From Phymatolithon calcareum (lineage: Eukaryota; Rhodophyta; Florideophyceae; Hapalidiales): a stretch of DNA of 64,000 bases. The notes beneath the pieces were generated by a model. That model saw nothing but the letters and a program-made list of their open reading frames with translations, had not been told where the DNA came from and did no database searches. The position numbers were made by a program, and so were the translations under genes. The stretch covers positions 558,001-622,000 of the forward strand of contig OZ345352.1 of NCBI GenBank assembly GCA_977006965.1, written 5' to 3'. Shown here in pieces: positions 42,171 to 53,679 of the stretch (position 1 is its first letter; every line of letters begins with the position of its first letter).

Positions 42171-42642
42171 GTGGCTCTCGGTCAAAGCATTCGACGCAAA
42201 CGCGCAATCGGCTTTTGCGACCATAGATGTATAAAGATATATCTTTATCTTGGATAATCCGGATAATCTTTTTATCTTTTTATCCTTGTCCGGTGCAAGG
42301 AGAGGATTATCTTATCTTTGGCACATTGAGGTGTGGGATTATCCTAAGATAATCTTGGATATTTTCCTCCCTTGATTCTTCACCACACTTTTCCCGCTAT
42401 CTCGCCTTACTGTATCCCTTACTGCATCGTTATGTCAACCTATTACACGTATCGTCTACGTATACAAAACCCTGTAAAACCCCCAGATTCCGAATACAAT
42501 TATGTCTGTAAGCACCAGCATAAACTGTGTCCGTTTTGTTATGGCAGTCACTTCGACTTTTATGCACGCCTTCTTAAAGCTAAATTAAAGTGCCTAGATC
42601 TCCTGAAAGCTAGACTCCCGATTTGTGGTACCAACTTCAAAC

Positions 42643-42795
42643 ATGTGCGAGCGTCTCTTTTCTGTTGCTGGTTACGCCCTGAACGGGCGACGCAAGCGCA
42701 TACTACCTATGAATTTCGAAGTACAGATCTTTCTTCACGAGAATCGCGAGATGTGGAGCATTTCTGATGTTGACCGTATCGCGAAATCAAAGTAG
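42643..42795 (+). pseudogene. hAT transposase C-terminal dimerisation relic
   Basis: A 50-codon segment reads CERLFSVAGYALNGRRKRIL, then PMNFEVQIFLHENREMW, a close match to the SERLFS.AG...R..L.P...E...FL..N motif that ends hAT transposases. The upstream frame is shifted (PDLWYQLQ just before), and the rest is missing. It sits between two stretches dense in GGATAATC and its complement (about 42240-42360 and 42790-42960), which may be the element's subterminal regions. Confidence 0.7.
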
Positions 42796-43146
42796 GATAG
42801 CTTAGGATAATCTTTAGGATAACTTAGGATAATCTTTAGGATAAAATAATCCTCATTTTGGTTATCCGGATTATCCTCAGGTAGCCTGATTTTAGGATTA
42901 TCTTATCTTGTGCCAAGCGGAAACGCTTGTATGACCAAGATAAATAATCCTACAAGTGTGTTTGCGACTTACTCGCACGTCGGTGCTCATGTGTCTGTCA
43001 AGTCGTCTTAGGTTGTCCAAGTTCTGGCACCCGCTGGCAGGCATGATGATGGAGGAGTTTTGTCAGCAGGTGGAGTTGGCGGCTAGCTGACAGAGAATTT
43101 AGGTACGGAAATTGCCTTTCGCAGTCAGCTCTCTTGAAGTCGAAAT

Positions 43147-43590
43147 CCATTTTTTTTGAATTTGGAATTTATTAAACGCCCTCAGTAACACTCATGAGAC
43201 TGCAAGGGAGATGCGTTTCAGCAGCTACTTTGTAGCATCGATCATCTATTCAAATACTTGTAACCCGGGTTAAAAGTCGTAGCCCTAGCTGCAAAAACCC
43301 TCTCCCGTAAAAAGGGAGGGAAAAGCTTGGGGTCCACTGATCAGATTTCCTCAATTGACGTCTTGTCTATTCCATGTCGTCGTAAAAGAGGATAGTGAAG
43401 AAGAGTAGCTTGTCTAGAGCTTTTTCAGTGATATTAATCTCCTCTTCGAAATCCATTGCTTCGACGTCTTCTTCCCTTGTGCGTGTGACTCTTTTTACCT
43501 TACGGTTGTCCTGTACAATGCTTTTGTGGGCGACAAAAAATGGTCCCCGCTCGGAATTCGCTGGTGGGTCTAGCACAGAGAGGCTCTTAT
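43147..43590 (-). mobile_element. Family H non-LTR retroposon copy 2
   Basis: The minus orientation ends in TTAATAAATTCCAAATTC and A-rich sequence at 43147. The ORF at 43367-43576 ends ITEKALDKLLFFTILFYDDM. Nucleotide identity with copy 1 is high over the last 300 bp. Confidence 0.7.
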
Positions 43591-44622
43591 GCCCTTTCCA
43601 TGATGTAATCTGGACAATAAGTATTGCTCTTTATTTCTCGGGGAGCAGCGATTGGGACAATGCCACTGCTGAAGGTGACACTTGCAATTTTCGCAGGGAG
43701 AATGGAACTGAACGCTGTGATATGCTCTGTGCAATGAAAATATTTCAGGTCAACTGGAAACATGCGAAAGCAACTTGTTTCCTTGATTCTCTTTCGACTG
43801 TCAATCATGTCGTAGCCAACCATGGAAACATTAAACCTAGAAACACTCTGTCCGTAGCTATTTGTTTCCCCAAGCGTCTGAAGGTGCGATGATATCTTTT
43901 AAATTAAGAGCCACACTTCTGCTTTCTATGACTGATGAATAAGTTATTTGCGCACGCACGGCGGTGCATATCTGCGGTGATCAAGCTTTCGAGGCATCTC
44001 TGCTACTTTCAGAGTGGACGACCGGCTATGGCGTGATACTGCACACGATGTAAGCCAAGTCGATGACAGTGAAGTGTGTATCTCCATGTCCCGACCGAAG
44101 AACTGTAAGATTGTTGACGTGCAGTTCTGTGCTCTAGCTCCGAGAGGAAAGTGCGGCAGTACCTCTTCTGCCGCTTTTAATTTTGACTCTTTTTTCTCTT
44201 GTCTGCGAGAGATGTTGCATAGAATGCGACCGTCGGAATATGGAAGGGGACAAAGCAATATTGTTCTTCTGCGAGGAAGAATGGCGTTCGTGCTTGTCTT
44301 CAAAGCAGTTTACGGACATGCGCGCGCGACTTTCTTCGATTACTCGAAAAAGAAACAAGAATTAATATTAACATGTCCATGGTGGTGGGATCGCTGTGAC
44401 ATTCTTTGCTGTGCGTGGTGACTTAGCTGTGCTCTGATACAGTACAGCTCATACTGTATTATGCATTTTATCAGATTGGAAGAACATAGTGGATGATAGG
44501 AGAGGCTCACTCCTCTGAAGGAAAGCTACGTTAACAATTTCAGATTCCTGCGTCTGTGATCATTCTGCGGCAATGCGGATTGGGTGCGGTGAATTTTGCA
44601 AATGAAGGCTTGTGTGCACTCA
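43591..44622. other. Spacer with unsupported ORFs
   Basis: Long overlapping ORFs on both strands (43395-43892, 44014-44421, 43944-44303) show no motif, signal peptide or homology within the window. No gene called. Confidence 0.4.
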
Positions 44623-45196
44623 TTAGAAGGCATTCTTGGTCAGCCTGAAGGTAACTGCGTGAGCGTCGAAGTACTTGTCACACTGCAAGGAACAGAGCAT
44701 GGAAAGATGAGTGTCAGACAGTGCAGCGGAAGTAGCTCGATCTAGAATGGAATACATGTTAACTTACTGTGTAAATGGTGGTCCAGCCAGAACCAATCTT
44801 CCGCTGCATGACGACTTGACCGTTCCTGCAAGAAAACAGTTTCTCCCTGTACCTTTTCAATTCCTTGAATTCCTCTCCTTGGTACGGCCATAGTTGCTCG
44901 TGATTTACCTTGGCCGATAAGCCAGCGCGGAGGCCTTTCACGATTCGGGTGCTGCACTTGCCTGATCTGTACACGACGCGGAGCCTGTAGTTGGATTTCC
45001 TGAAGTGCGGCGTCGGGGTTCCGGAGCGGCTCTCGCAAATTAGAAGGGCGGCATATGTGTAGCTGGAGGGTAAGGTGAATGCGCGGCGGAGATTAGAAGA
45101 ACGAGGCGTGTTCTCGAGGTCCAAGGCTGATACTTGACCGATAACCAGGATTATGGATAGGGCTGCGAGAAAAATGGTAGTGTGTTTGGGAAACAT
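44623..45196 (-). CDS. Secreted four-Cys protein, paralogue 1 (two exons)
   Basis: Predicted 162 residues from exon 1 (45196-44768) and exon 2 (44682-44623), joined by an 85-bp intron that starts GTAAGT and ends TTGCAG. The signal peptide MFPKHTTIFLAALSIILVIG is cut near VSA-LDL. Residues shared with the paralogue at 47652-48241 are ICESRSG, the SGKC step, VKGLRAGL, NHEQLWPYQGEEFKELK, the LFSC step, QVVMQRK and WTTIYT; exon 2 adds CDKYFDAHAV...LTK. Exon 2 supplies the fourth conserved Cys, and without splicing the protein would stop two codons later. The family is unknown to me; compact disulfide-bonded secreted protein inferred. A TATA box lies at 45312-45319. Confidence 0.8.
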
Positions 45197-45311
45197 GATG
45201 ACGATGGTCTGCTTCGGGACGGTTGATAGTTTGAGTGGGATGGATCGAGTTCTTATGCGAATGGTCTGGTAGTTTGCTTGAAGATGGACTGGAAAAAGGT
45301 GCATTGCCAGG

Positions 45312-45319
45312 TATTTATA
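45312..45319 (-). promoter_or_regulatory. TATA box of secreted four-Cys paralogue 1
   Basis: The minus strand reads TATAAATA about 115 bp upstream of the ATG. Confidence 0.55.
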
Positions 45320-45792
45320 TGCCTTCTAGACCACCATTTTAGCACAGGAAGTGGTTCTAATGTTGCTACTCTGGACTAGGTTATGCATGACATGCGGTGA
45401 GTTTAGTGTCCATCTAGTTTCGCAAGATCGAAGAAAGATGTTAGAAGCTGGAATGTATGCGGGGAGGAGGAGCAAAGATCGCCAAGCGAGCGAGGAAGTA
45501 AATCCAACTAATCGCTGTCATTTAAGTACGTGAGGCGGACACTTCTGACATAACTGGTGAGGACACAGCGCTGTCAGCTTATGTCTTCCCAAATCGATCT
45601 ATCTTTTCAAGATACATCTATTCTGCGGACTCATGACTGCATATCAAAGTGAAGAAGCGTTTGTATAGCAGTCGAGCGGGAGCTCCTTCCACAAGATGCT
45701 ATGCGATTCCATCAAAGTATAGCAGGCGAAAGTGAGCGATTGGCCCCTACTCCTTCCTGGAGTGGTTGCTACAAGTGTGTAAGCAGTGGACC

Positions 45793-45879
45793 AGACATCT
45801 GTTTTCCCTTGCCCATATCTTCGGAAGTCTGTGGGGCTTTTAAATAAACTTGAAAGGAAAAAAAAGACATCTGTTTTCC
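45793..45879 (+). mobile_element. Family A retroposon, 57-bp copy with 15-bp target duplication
   Basis: 45808-45864 holds only the last 57 bases of family A (CTTGCCCATATCTTCGG to the A-run). It is flanked by perfect AGACATCTGTTTTCC repeats at 45793-45807 and 45865-45879. It marks the family's 3' end exactly. Confidence 0.9.
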
Positions 45880-47651
45880 AATTTTTGCTGTGCATATGAA
45901 GACGGCACACAGAGGAGTTTCCAAAAATCCGAAATCTGGGTTTCCATGAGCATGTCAGAGTAGAGATGGTCTCTGCAACAAAGCTAGATGCTTAAGGATG
46001 CAAGGCGGGCGAGTGCTATGCCTTGCTGACCTTTCCAAATACGGTCGAAACGCGGCTGCTGTCCATGGTAGTGCCCTTTGCTGCGCTGTCCCGAATATGC
46101 ATACGGCTATTGAAATGGAACATAACCGCAGGTTTGGTTACGAAAACATTGAGAGCAATGACACGGAGCGGATATAATATGTGTCCACCCCTGGACGTCT
46201 TTCAAGGTACTTTTAGGGCACGCAATTAAATAGAAGAAGGAAGTACCCTTTTTTGAAAGTTACGAACCCTTCTGTTAATGCACGGGAAGATCGCCTATAA
46301 TTGCTGTGTCAGTGCCATTCATAAAGAATAATACTTACAGCATGGAAGTGAAATTTTGTTTGTCTCAGCTGACTGTCAGAAGCCTAATCGTCTCGTACCA
46401 ATCTCCTGGTGAACTATGTTGTAAGAATGACTCCGTGCCGCGGTATAATGGCTGGCAAATGTAAGTATGCTTGACCTATTGAAGCTCCCCCTCTCATGCG
46501 CATGTTCCATCTACAGCGCAAAATTTCTTCGCATGCACGTGTAAGTATTGGCAAAGCACGTGCTTTGGCGTCGCTTCTCCTCTGTGGAAGATGGCTTTCG
46601 AGCCGACGACGAAGAAGTGCACTTTCAAGGAACGCAGAAGAACGTTTATTAAACCATCGAAGCAGGTTCGAAGACACATATCCTACGCGAGCAGGCGCAA
46701 TGGCACAAAATTAACAACCTGTACAATACGGTTTGACCATAGCACCGTTTGGCCGCACGGCGATCCGTTGCACTGAGTGTCCTCAATCTTATCATACCCA
46801 GCTTGTAGCTTTCAGTAACAGCAATGAGACCCAGTCCAGTGACAACCAACCGGGAACCGACATCCAATGTATTGAAAGATTCCAGTTCCAGATCAAGTAA
46901 CTGACAGCTCTTGAGCTCATGTATCTCAAAAACAAGAAACTAAGATGCAGCCGTGCAACATCTGCCGCCGCTCGCTCGACCGCATCGGGCTGTTGATTTC
47001 TGTCCTGCCACCCCCATCCCTTTTCATTCTTCTAGTTTAGTTTAGGGAAGCGGAAGTACAGAGGTTGACCTGGTCAAAGTCTGGGTGGAGCTCGTCTGAT
47101 GCGGTGGGTCAGGCGAGGCAGAATTCTAGGGTGCCATTTTCTCGAGTGCTCTACCCGCTGACTGCACATTACCTTCACAGCTCTATTGTACTCACTAAAG
47201 TTTTGAAGTTCTGGCACATAGAGGAGGTTGATATGTCTGAAGTTCTTTATTTAAAAGACTCTAGTGCATCTCTAGACACTTCCGATAACTTTTCAGCTGC
47301 CATAGGACGATGGCTCTTGTCTGTAGCGGCTTACGAATAGCGGATGCGACCCAGTTCCGGTGTGGTACGAAAATATGGCATTTTTTGATCATCTACGCGA
47401 AGATACATGAACCAGCCGAAAGTGCATTCCTTCGACTCGCCTACTGTGGTAACTATCTTTCATAGGGATGCTACGATTTTTGAGTTCAATGTCACACTCT
47501 CAGCCGGCTCTCTTAGCCTGTGTTTTCCATTATAAGTGATTTCTAACTATTCAATTATATAAATGCCCTATCAATGCGTTTCGTGATCTGCTGCAAGGGC
47601 GACAACCGAATCAAATTGGAAGGAAAGATGAACATATAGGGGTCATACCAC
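45880..47651. other. Spacer between the four-Cys paralogues
   Basis: An inverted, degraded family D tail lies at about 46225-46266. ORFs on both strands near 46414-46867 and 47065-47340 show no motif. No gene called. Confidence 0.45.
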
Positions 47652-48241
47652 TCAAGCCTTGACGACATTACTCTTGGTCAACGAGAAGATAACAACATGC
47701 GCGTCAAAGTGTTTATCACACTGCATTCCGTCGCACAAGAACCAAATGGTCAAATGATGTTAGCAAATCAACTTGCGAGAATGAGGCCGCTCTGTAAAAT
47801 ACTCACTTTCAAAATAGTAGTCCAAATTTTTCTCCTCAACAATTGCACAACAACACGTCCGGAGGTGCAAAGAAACATAAACTCCCTCAACGACTTCAGT
47901 TCGCTAAACTCCTGTCCTCCATACGGCCACAAATTCGCATGGTTCCTCTTCCCGAAGAACAGCCCGCGCAGACCGGCGACAGCCTGTCTGCGACACCGGC
48001 CCGATTCGGATGAGACGCGAATACGCCGCCTGGACGTCTTCATGAACACGGCGGGCGCTCCGGACGACCGCTCGCATAGCATGAATACGCCGGACATTAC
48101 CTGGTTTGACGAAGTGGGTGCCGGACGAGCTGCAGCTCTCCGAATGATTCTCTTCTCGGGATCTACGAGGCTGGCGCATTGTGCGTGCAACATGGCCATG
48201 GTTAGGAGGTGCAGAATGATAATTGGGGTCACAGCTGTCAT
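47652..48241 (-). CDS. Secreted four-Cys protein, paralogue 2 (two exons)
   Basis: Predicted 167 residues from exon 1 (48241-47807) and exon 2 (47720-47652), separated by an 86-bp intron that starts GTGAGT and ends ATGCAG, at the same place and phase as in the 44.6-kb paralogue. The signal peptide is MTAVTPIIILHLLTMAMLHA, cut near QCA. Shared with the paralogue: LCERSSG, SGRC, VAGLRGLFFGKRNHANLWPY, GQEFSELKSLREFMFLC, VVVQ, WTTILK, and CDKHFDAHVV...LTK from exon 2. It is richer in Arg, with KTSRRRIRVS and RRAAARPAP, so more basic. Function unknown. A TATA box lies at 48322-48328. Confidence 0.8.
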
Positions 48242-48321
48242 TGTTCGACTTGTAGAGATGATGGTAGAAATTGTTGTGAGAGCTGTTTGCTTGGGTGGAA
48301 TGGGCAAGCGGTGTCGTTGAC

Positions 48322-48328
48322 ATTTATA
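48322..48328 (-). promoter_or_regulatory. TATA box of secreted four-Cys paralogue 2
   Basis: The minus strand reads TATAAAT about 80 bp upstream of the ATG. Confidence 0.55.
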
Positions 48329-49106
48329 CTGCAAAATGGTACATTGAGAATGCTGAAGCGCCGTATTGAAGAGCGGTAACGCCCCGTTCTTTTTTAAGAG
48401 GAGGTAGTGGAAAGCACAAGTCTAATAGCAGTTACTGCTTTTATTGTTCTCGTAGAAAAGGAATGTAATTGATTCTTAAGGCGCTCGTGGCACGAGGCGC
48501 AGCTGACTCCTCTGCATACTTCTACCCAGTGCTTGCTCCGTGACGATGGCAGATCCAATAGCAGTGTGTTTATCCTTGTTCTGTGGAGCTGTGAAAATAT
48601 TGCATGAGAGTAACTAAGAAACATTTCTACGGGTCAGTCCATATCATTTTATCGAGTCCAAAGGTTCGGATATCAAAACATGTTCATGGGAGGATTCAAA
48701 GTACTGGGTGAAGTCCGGTGCTGTGGTTCGGAATGGAGATCACGTGTGGCATTGATTTGATACAAATCGTTCGCGCAGGGATTGAAGAATTTCAAGGGTG
48801 ACAGAAATACGAGATAGGGCACTGTTAGAGTAACCCGATCGCAGTTCATCCGCGATATTCACATTTATGTTTATAGCTCCTGCATCAGTATTATAAGGAG
48901 AACTGCAGTGCTTGGGCATTTCCTTTCCGAAAATGTACTCTTCATGTTCTTTATGCTAGGTGCAGCACTTTGCATTTTGAGGATCTAATAGGACGGCAGT
49001 TTTCGTAGCGCGGGCGTCCAAAGTGATTGATTGGGTGATGTAGGAGTCAATAAGCATCTGCGGAAGGGACAAACGAAGCAAGTTGCTACCCTTTTCGAAG
49101 AACACT
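48329..49106. other. Spacer upstream of paralogue 2
   Basis: No gene or repeat identified. Confidence 0.45.
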
Positions 49107-50527
49107 CTTTGTCTGAGCAGCAAGACCAGAGACGGTGCGGAGGTATGGAGATCTTCTCTGATTTGCCCACCTCAGCCCTGCCATCACCTACCTCTTGAGA
49201 TCATACACTGCGTGGAGACCACCGATGATGGCATACACGCCTCTACAAGACAACTACCGCCGGTGCCCCGCATGAATCGATACCCATTGGTTTGTCGCGG
49301 TGACGCATCCAGCGGCAGCGGGAAAGCGACCACGCGCGATGACATCCGGGCGTTGATCGACATCGCTAATGACTGTCTTGGAGCCGCAACCAGTGGCAGT
49401 CGAGGAGCAGCGCCGCGCGAAGGATCCCCGTGCCGAGCCAGGTCGTTCGACACCGTCTCGAGCCGCAACTAGCGGCATGCGAGAAGCCGCCACGCGCTAA
49501 GACGCTCTCGCGACAACCTAGGTCGGGCGCCACAACCGGTGACCGCTTGGAAGAACCCTTACGCACGTGACGACCGGGCCAAGGACGCCTTCTGGACGCT
49601 TTCCATGCGACCCTCTCATCAGGCTGCGCCACACGGCGCCGGGCTGCGACAGGCCGAGACTCTGTGCGTCACATTCACAGGCGCGTACACCCGGCGGCGG
49701 TTGAAAATACAGCTACACGCAGCGCAGAGTCTAAAGCTTGCGCGACAGTCTCACCGGCGCGCACAGTCGCCAGCAACTGCTCTAGAGTCCGAGCCTCGCC
49801 GATCGAAATCTCTATATCAAGCAAGACGCTGAAGAAACCTTGATCTCCAGCACACGCATCGCAAGCTTGCAGACGCGTTCACACGGAGGCACGCACTTCG
49901 GAACGTGCCTGAACCAAGACGTGAACCGCGCGTAAGGCAGCGAACAGCGTGAGGAGCTTTTTGGTACACCGGCTGTCCTTTTCCCACATAGGACTCGCGC
50001 GATGTATGATTTCTCGGCGGAGGCTAGACAGGTGAGCTTTTCGAGTTGGCAGCCCACGTTCTTTTGTTGACCATCCACCCACCCTTCATAGTCTTTTGTA
50101 GTAGTAGTAAAGCTATCGCACGGCTACAACTACGGCAATCCGGTTCTCCGGCAAGCGGTGCTTGTCCGGGAGGAGGTTCCTAAGAGTTACTGGACGGTGT
50201 CCGGGAACTCTAGTAAGGAGAAGCGCGACACTGCTCGCCTTCTCTGGGGAGCTAGACCGATGGACGCCGTGAAAGCAAAGTCGCCAAAATTTCGGTTTTT
50301 GTGTTTCGAATAAAACCGCAGATCTTTCTCAAGTCTGTCGAGGGAGGCAGTCTCCAAGCCTACCTTGCTATCACAAAGTATAGTTTATACGTGACGAAGG
50401 CAATAAGAGCGGATATGCGATGTGATGTCCCCCATGTCATCTTCTCCTTCCGGCTGAGCCGTTGTGCTTATTCACTGTAAAACAGTATTCCATGAGTTTG
50501 AAAGAAAGGTATGACGAGTATGCTATG
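49107..50527 (+). mobile_element. Repeat E (GC-rich), copy 1, fused to a family D tail
   Basis: About 1.4 kb that recurs at 62609-64000 with only scattered differences and one 70-odd-bp gap (around 49910-49980). It runs directly into a family D 3' tail at 50528, and the second copy reaches the same junction at the window edge. Within it a degenerate unit of about 80 bp repeats four times (phases near 49304, 49385, 49464, 49531). ORFs are on both strands and none carries a recognisable domain. Confidence 0.75.
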
Positions 50528-50720
50528 AGTCATCTCCATCTTTTATGCCAGACCAGAGGTAGGTTTTTGTAGTACACTGAATTGTCTTGCTCCAACAAAA
50601 AAGTAGCTCTTGTTTAGACAGAATCCAGCCAAAACCTTTTGGCACTAGTAAAGTTGCCCCAAGCGTCAGCAGATGCGAGGGTAACTTTTAAATAGAAATC
50701 TACCTTTCTTCTTCTCCATC
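50528..50720 (+). mobile_element. Family D tail attached to repeat E
   Basis: CCAGACCAGAGGTAGG, GACAGAATCCAGCCAAAACC, GTTGCCCCAAGCGTCAGCAG and GTAACTTTTAAATAGAAAT, then CTTCTTC: the complete D 3' region. Confidence 0.75.
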
Positions 50721-50729
50721 TTTTATGTG

Positions 50730-50990
50730 GGATATTTGATGATTTTATTTTGAGAGCTCCCAAAGCCTCACCTTGGAGTAACGGGGCAGCTCTTGCGATA
50801 ATCTCTACGCTAAAGTCCTCTGGCTACTCAAAACGTTCTTGATTCGTAATTCTCTCCCAACAAGAGCTCCTGTGAGTCTCTTGTACTCAAACTTAATTTC
50901 TGTACTCATCTTCGACGACACTAGAGTACGTTGTAAGGCGACTAGTTCGATCACCGCGGTAATCCCACAGTAGGCCCCCAATACTGCCAT
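50730..50990 (-). mobile_element. Family G retroposon fragment
   Basis: The minus strand encodes YCGITAVIELVALQRTLVSS, then KMSTEIKFEYKRL, and ends GGGAGCTCTCAAAATAAAA, matching the copy at 3201-3430. Confidence 0.65.
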
Positions 50991-51211
50991 CTTGTATGCA
51001 CCATGTGAGTGAATCAGTCATATGTGCTTCGCACTCACAATACAAGGGTCACAGTTGAGCGAGCGAGAGAGAGAAGTGAACAGCAATAACAATCGCCAAG
51101 CAAAATTTAATACAAGCGAATTGATGTACCAGATCTCTACTGTACAGTACCGTAATAAAACAGAAGATCAGCGACACTTTTACAAAAATCTTCATATCTC
51201 ATTCTCCACAG

Positions 51212-51919
51212 TCAGTCGTCAGGGAACGGGTGCTTCTGAAGCGCGTCAGCGTATCGAGCATAAGTACCCGGCATAATGAGCAGATTCCATTCTAGAATGT
51301 CGAGCATCTTCACCTCAAGAGCATTAAGGTCCTCAAGAGGCAGACCGCATACGTCCGCGTAATACTGATTCTTGTAAATGCAATCGTCATGAAACTTGAC
51401 CGCAAGCAACAGCGATGTAGCAAGAACACGATGGCAATTACGCTCATTGAGCGAGAGAGCGCGACAAGCGACACGAACACGGTCCATGTAGATGAGCGCG
51501 GCAATGAATGTGGCGGTCGAGCAGTCGGCATACGTTGCCAGCCGGTGTATGTAGAAATGTAGCTTGAACGGCTGTTTGTGCTGTGAGCAGAAGAGCTTCA
51601 AATGATCGGCTGGGTCGGCTTGGTGATATGGATTGGGGTTTGCGGCGCACAGCTCTTCCAGATCGACTGAGAGCGCTCGTACCAGGGTTTCCATTTCAGT
51701 CGGTGCGTCTGATTTGAGCGGGTGGGGTTCTTTTGTGTGGTCTGCGGCGTGACACGGAGGGGTTAAATTAGAGACGGCGGCACAGGAGGGCGAGGGTACG
51801 GATGAGCACGGGGTTGACCATTGGGAGGAAGACAAGGATGAGAATGAAGAGGAGGGGGAGGAGGAGGAGGAGGAGGAGGGGGAAAAGATGGAGGCGAAGG
51901 GGTGAGCTAGCGGCTGCAT
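51212..51919 (-). CDS. P/U-type (Pho80-like) cyclin, paralogue 2
   Basis: 235 residues from the first ATG at 51919; the frame is open a little further, but only from a GTG. The N-terminal 50 residues hold a long Ser run (SSSSSSSSP) and Pro/Ser sequence, probably disordered. The cyclin box (about 88-225) shows FYIHRLATYADCS, ALIYMDRVRVACRALSL, NCHRVLATSLLLAVKFHDDC, YKNQYYADVCGLPLEDLNAL and MLDILEWNLL, closely matching the cyclin at 1915-2499. The order and spacing fit Pho80/CYCU cyclins, partners of a CDK. Single exon. No promoter element is obvious. Confidence 0.88.
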   Translation of the reverse strand: MQPLAHPFASIFSPSSSSSSSPSSSFSSLSSSQWSTPCSSVPSPSCAAVSNLTPPCHAADHTKEPHPLKSDAPTEMETLVRALSVDLEELCAANPNPYHQADPADHLKLFCSQHKQPFKLHFYIHRLATYADCSTATFIAALIYMDRVRVACRALSLNERNCHRVLATSLLLAVKFHDDCIYKNQYYADVCGLPLEDLNALEVKMLDILEWNLLIMPGTYARYADALQKHPFPDD

Positions 51920-53679
51920 GTTGGTGCACGACGGGAAGGAGTAGAGTCGAGTGAACACAGGGTGGAGAGGGACGGGAACGTCGTTACAGAAATGACGGTT
52001 TGCCTCTTCGACTTGGTCAACGGCGAGAGCGTCTGGCTGTCTTTATTTGTACTTGAATCGAGTCGAGGAGGCTGATTGGCAGTGAGTGAGGGGGAACGAA
52101 TATTGCAGAATGAGAAAAAAACACAGTCAGTCCCTGCTGGTTGTCGTAACCAGGTACAGTATCAATGCTAAGAAAAAGCAAAGAGCATCATGAATGCTGC
52201 CAATGATAATGATAATGACGACGAGGGCCTGAATTCGAATGCAGTGCAATGTGGCAGCACCGCTGAAGGCGGTTGGTTGGTCTTTCAAAGAAGCGGATCA
52301 CCTTACGATCTCAACGTGCAGACCGATGTTGTGAATGCGTACGCAGCGCATCGGTGAGATAACTCCAATTTCAACTTTCCCAAAGATAGCTTCAGTCGTG
52401 CCATTACAGTTTATTTTTTTGTAGTTGAAAATATCTTTCGAAAGATATTTTCAAGATACGACAAGAACCCCTTCGTGTTCGCTGTGGCTCAGATTCACTC
52501 GTGCATTCCTTGCATCATTTCCCAGACCCTGCCCACTGTCCCATGGCATAGTCCCAAGAGTCTGCACATGCGTTGGTTAATGTCAATCTACAAGTCCTCT
52601 TCTTCTTCTGGATGTTTTAAATATAAATCTACAATTCCTCTGCTTCTTCTTCTTGCTGTTTTCCGCCGCCGCACAACCGCCGCTGCTGTTTCACATCCGC
52701 TAATTCCTATTTTTATGGCATATCTCAATCCTGCACGCCAAGCTGCTGAATTGACCGACGAATTAAAGAACCTTCTTCAACACCACCCATTTGCTCATTG
52801 CAACGGCAAAGAAACAACTACCCAGCTGCAATCTCCCTCCATTTTCCCATCGTTGCCAATTCTATTTTCTGCTGATTTTTGAGAACGACAGAGAAACAGA
52901 CATAGTTTAAAACATTGCGCAAATGGCCGCGAGATCTGTTTGACACACTGCCTAAATGAGAGTTGTTACCACCTCACAAATGTTCCCGCGTTGCAACGTG
53001 AGGTCAACGTCCGCATGAGCGGGAATCCTAGATTTGTCCTCACCACTGCGCACACTTTGGAAACCCAAAGAATAAAGGAACGATATTGCTGTACGCTTTC
53101 AGTGCAAGCATTCTTCATCGCCCGACTGCAAAAGTGCTTTGCTTGTGCACGAGCGCAAAAAGGTTGCTCTATATTAAACTTAGTGTTCTATTTGGAGTGA
53201 TGCAAGATACAGTAGGCAAAAGTTAAAGATCTCTAATATACAAGAATTTGCAAAAATTAGCACATGAATGCTTGCCGACGTCTCCACCAATTCTTCAAAT
53301 GGCAGCAGAATCTATCAAATTGATTTTTCACGTCGTGGTGTGCCATACGGTTCAAAAGTGACGGCAAGAAACATGATGTCCTCTGCCTCCCGATGCGAAG
53401 AGGAATACGACCCGCTTGCCCTCTGTCGCACATGTCTCATAAAACCGCGATGGTAATCTATCTTGTTTCCCACAGCGATGTGCGTGCGCTGATTTTTTAT
53501 CTTTGCCACTTATTCCACCTAGTGTACTTCGATGACTTGTGCTCCAGTGCAAGAAAAACCAATAATTCCACTGCCTTCATTTTGTGGCAACTGTCGCTTA
53601 AATGCTTCCGTGCAACTTCGATCGTCCCTAATTAACCCAAGGGACGATGAATCCATCCTTGTAGCCGCCTTACACGGGG
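51920..53679. other. Intergenic region
   Basis: It contains a perfect 30-bp palindrome at 52425-52454 (TTGAAAATATCTTTC and complement) and a short family D tail at about 52590-52655. The ORF at 52475-52882 spans that tail, so it is not accepted as a gene. Confidence 0.5.

Noticed and set aside
49083-49632. Several ORFs of 80-130 codons on both strands in repeat E
   Set aside because: High GC and few stops explain them; the frames are not favoured by the differences between the two copies.
52475-52882. 135-codon ORF
   Set aside because: It runs through a family D tail, so most of it is noncoding repeat. The last 55 codons look protein-like but cannot be supported.
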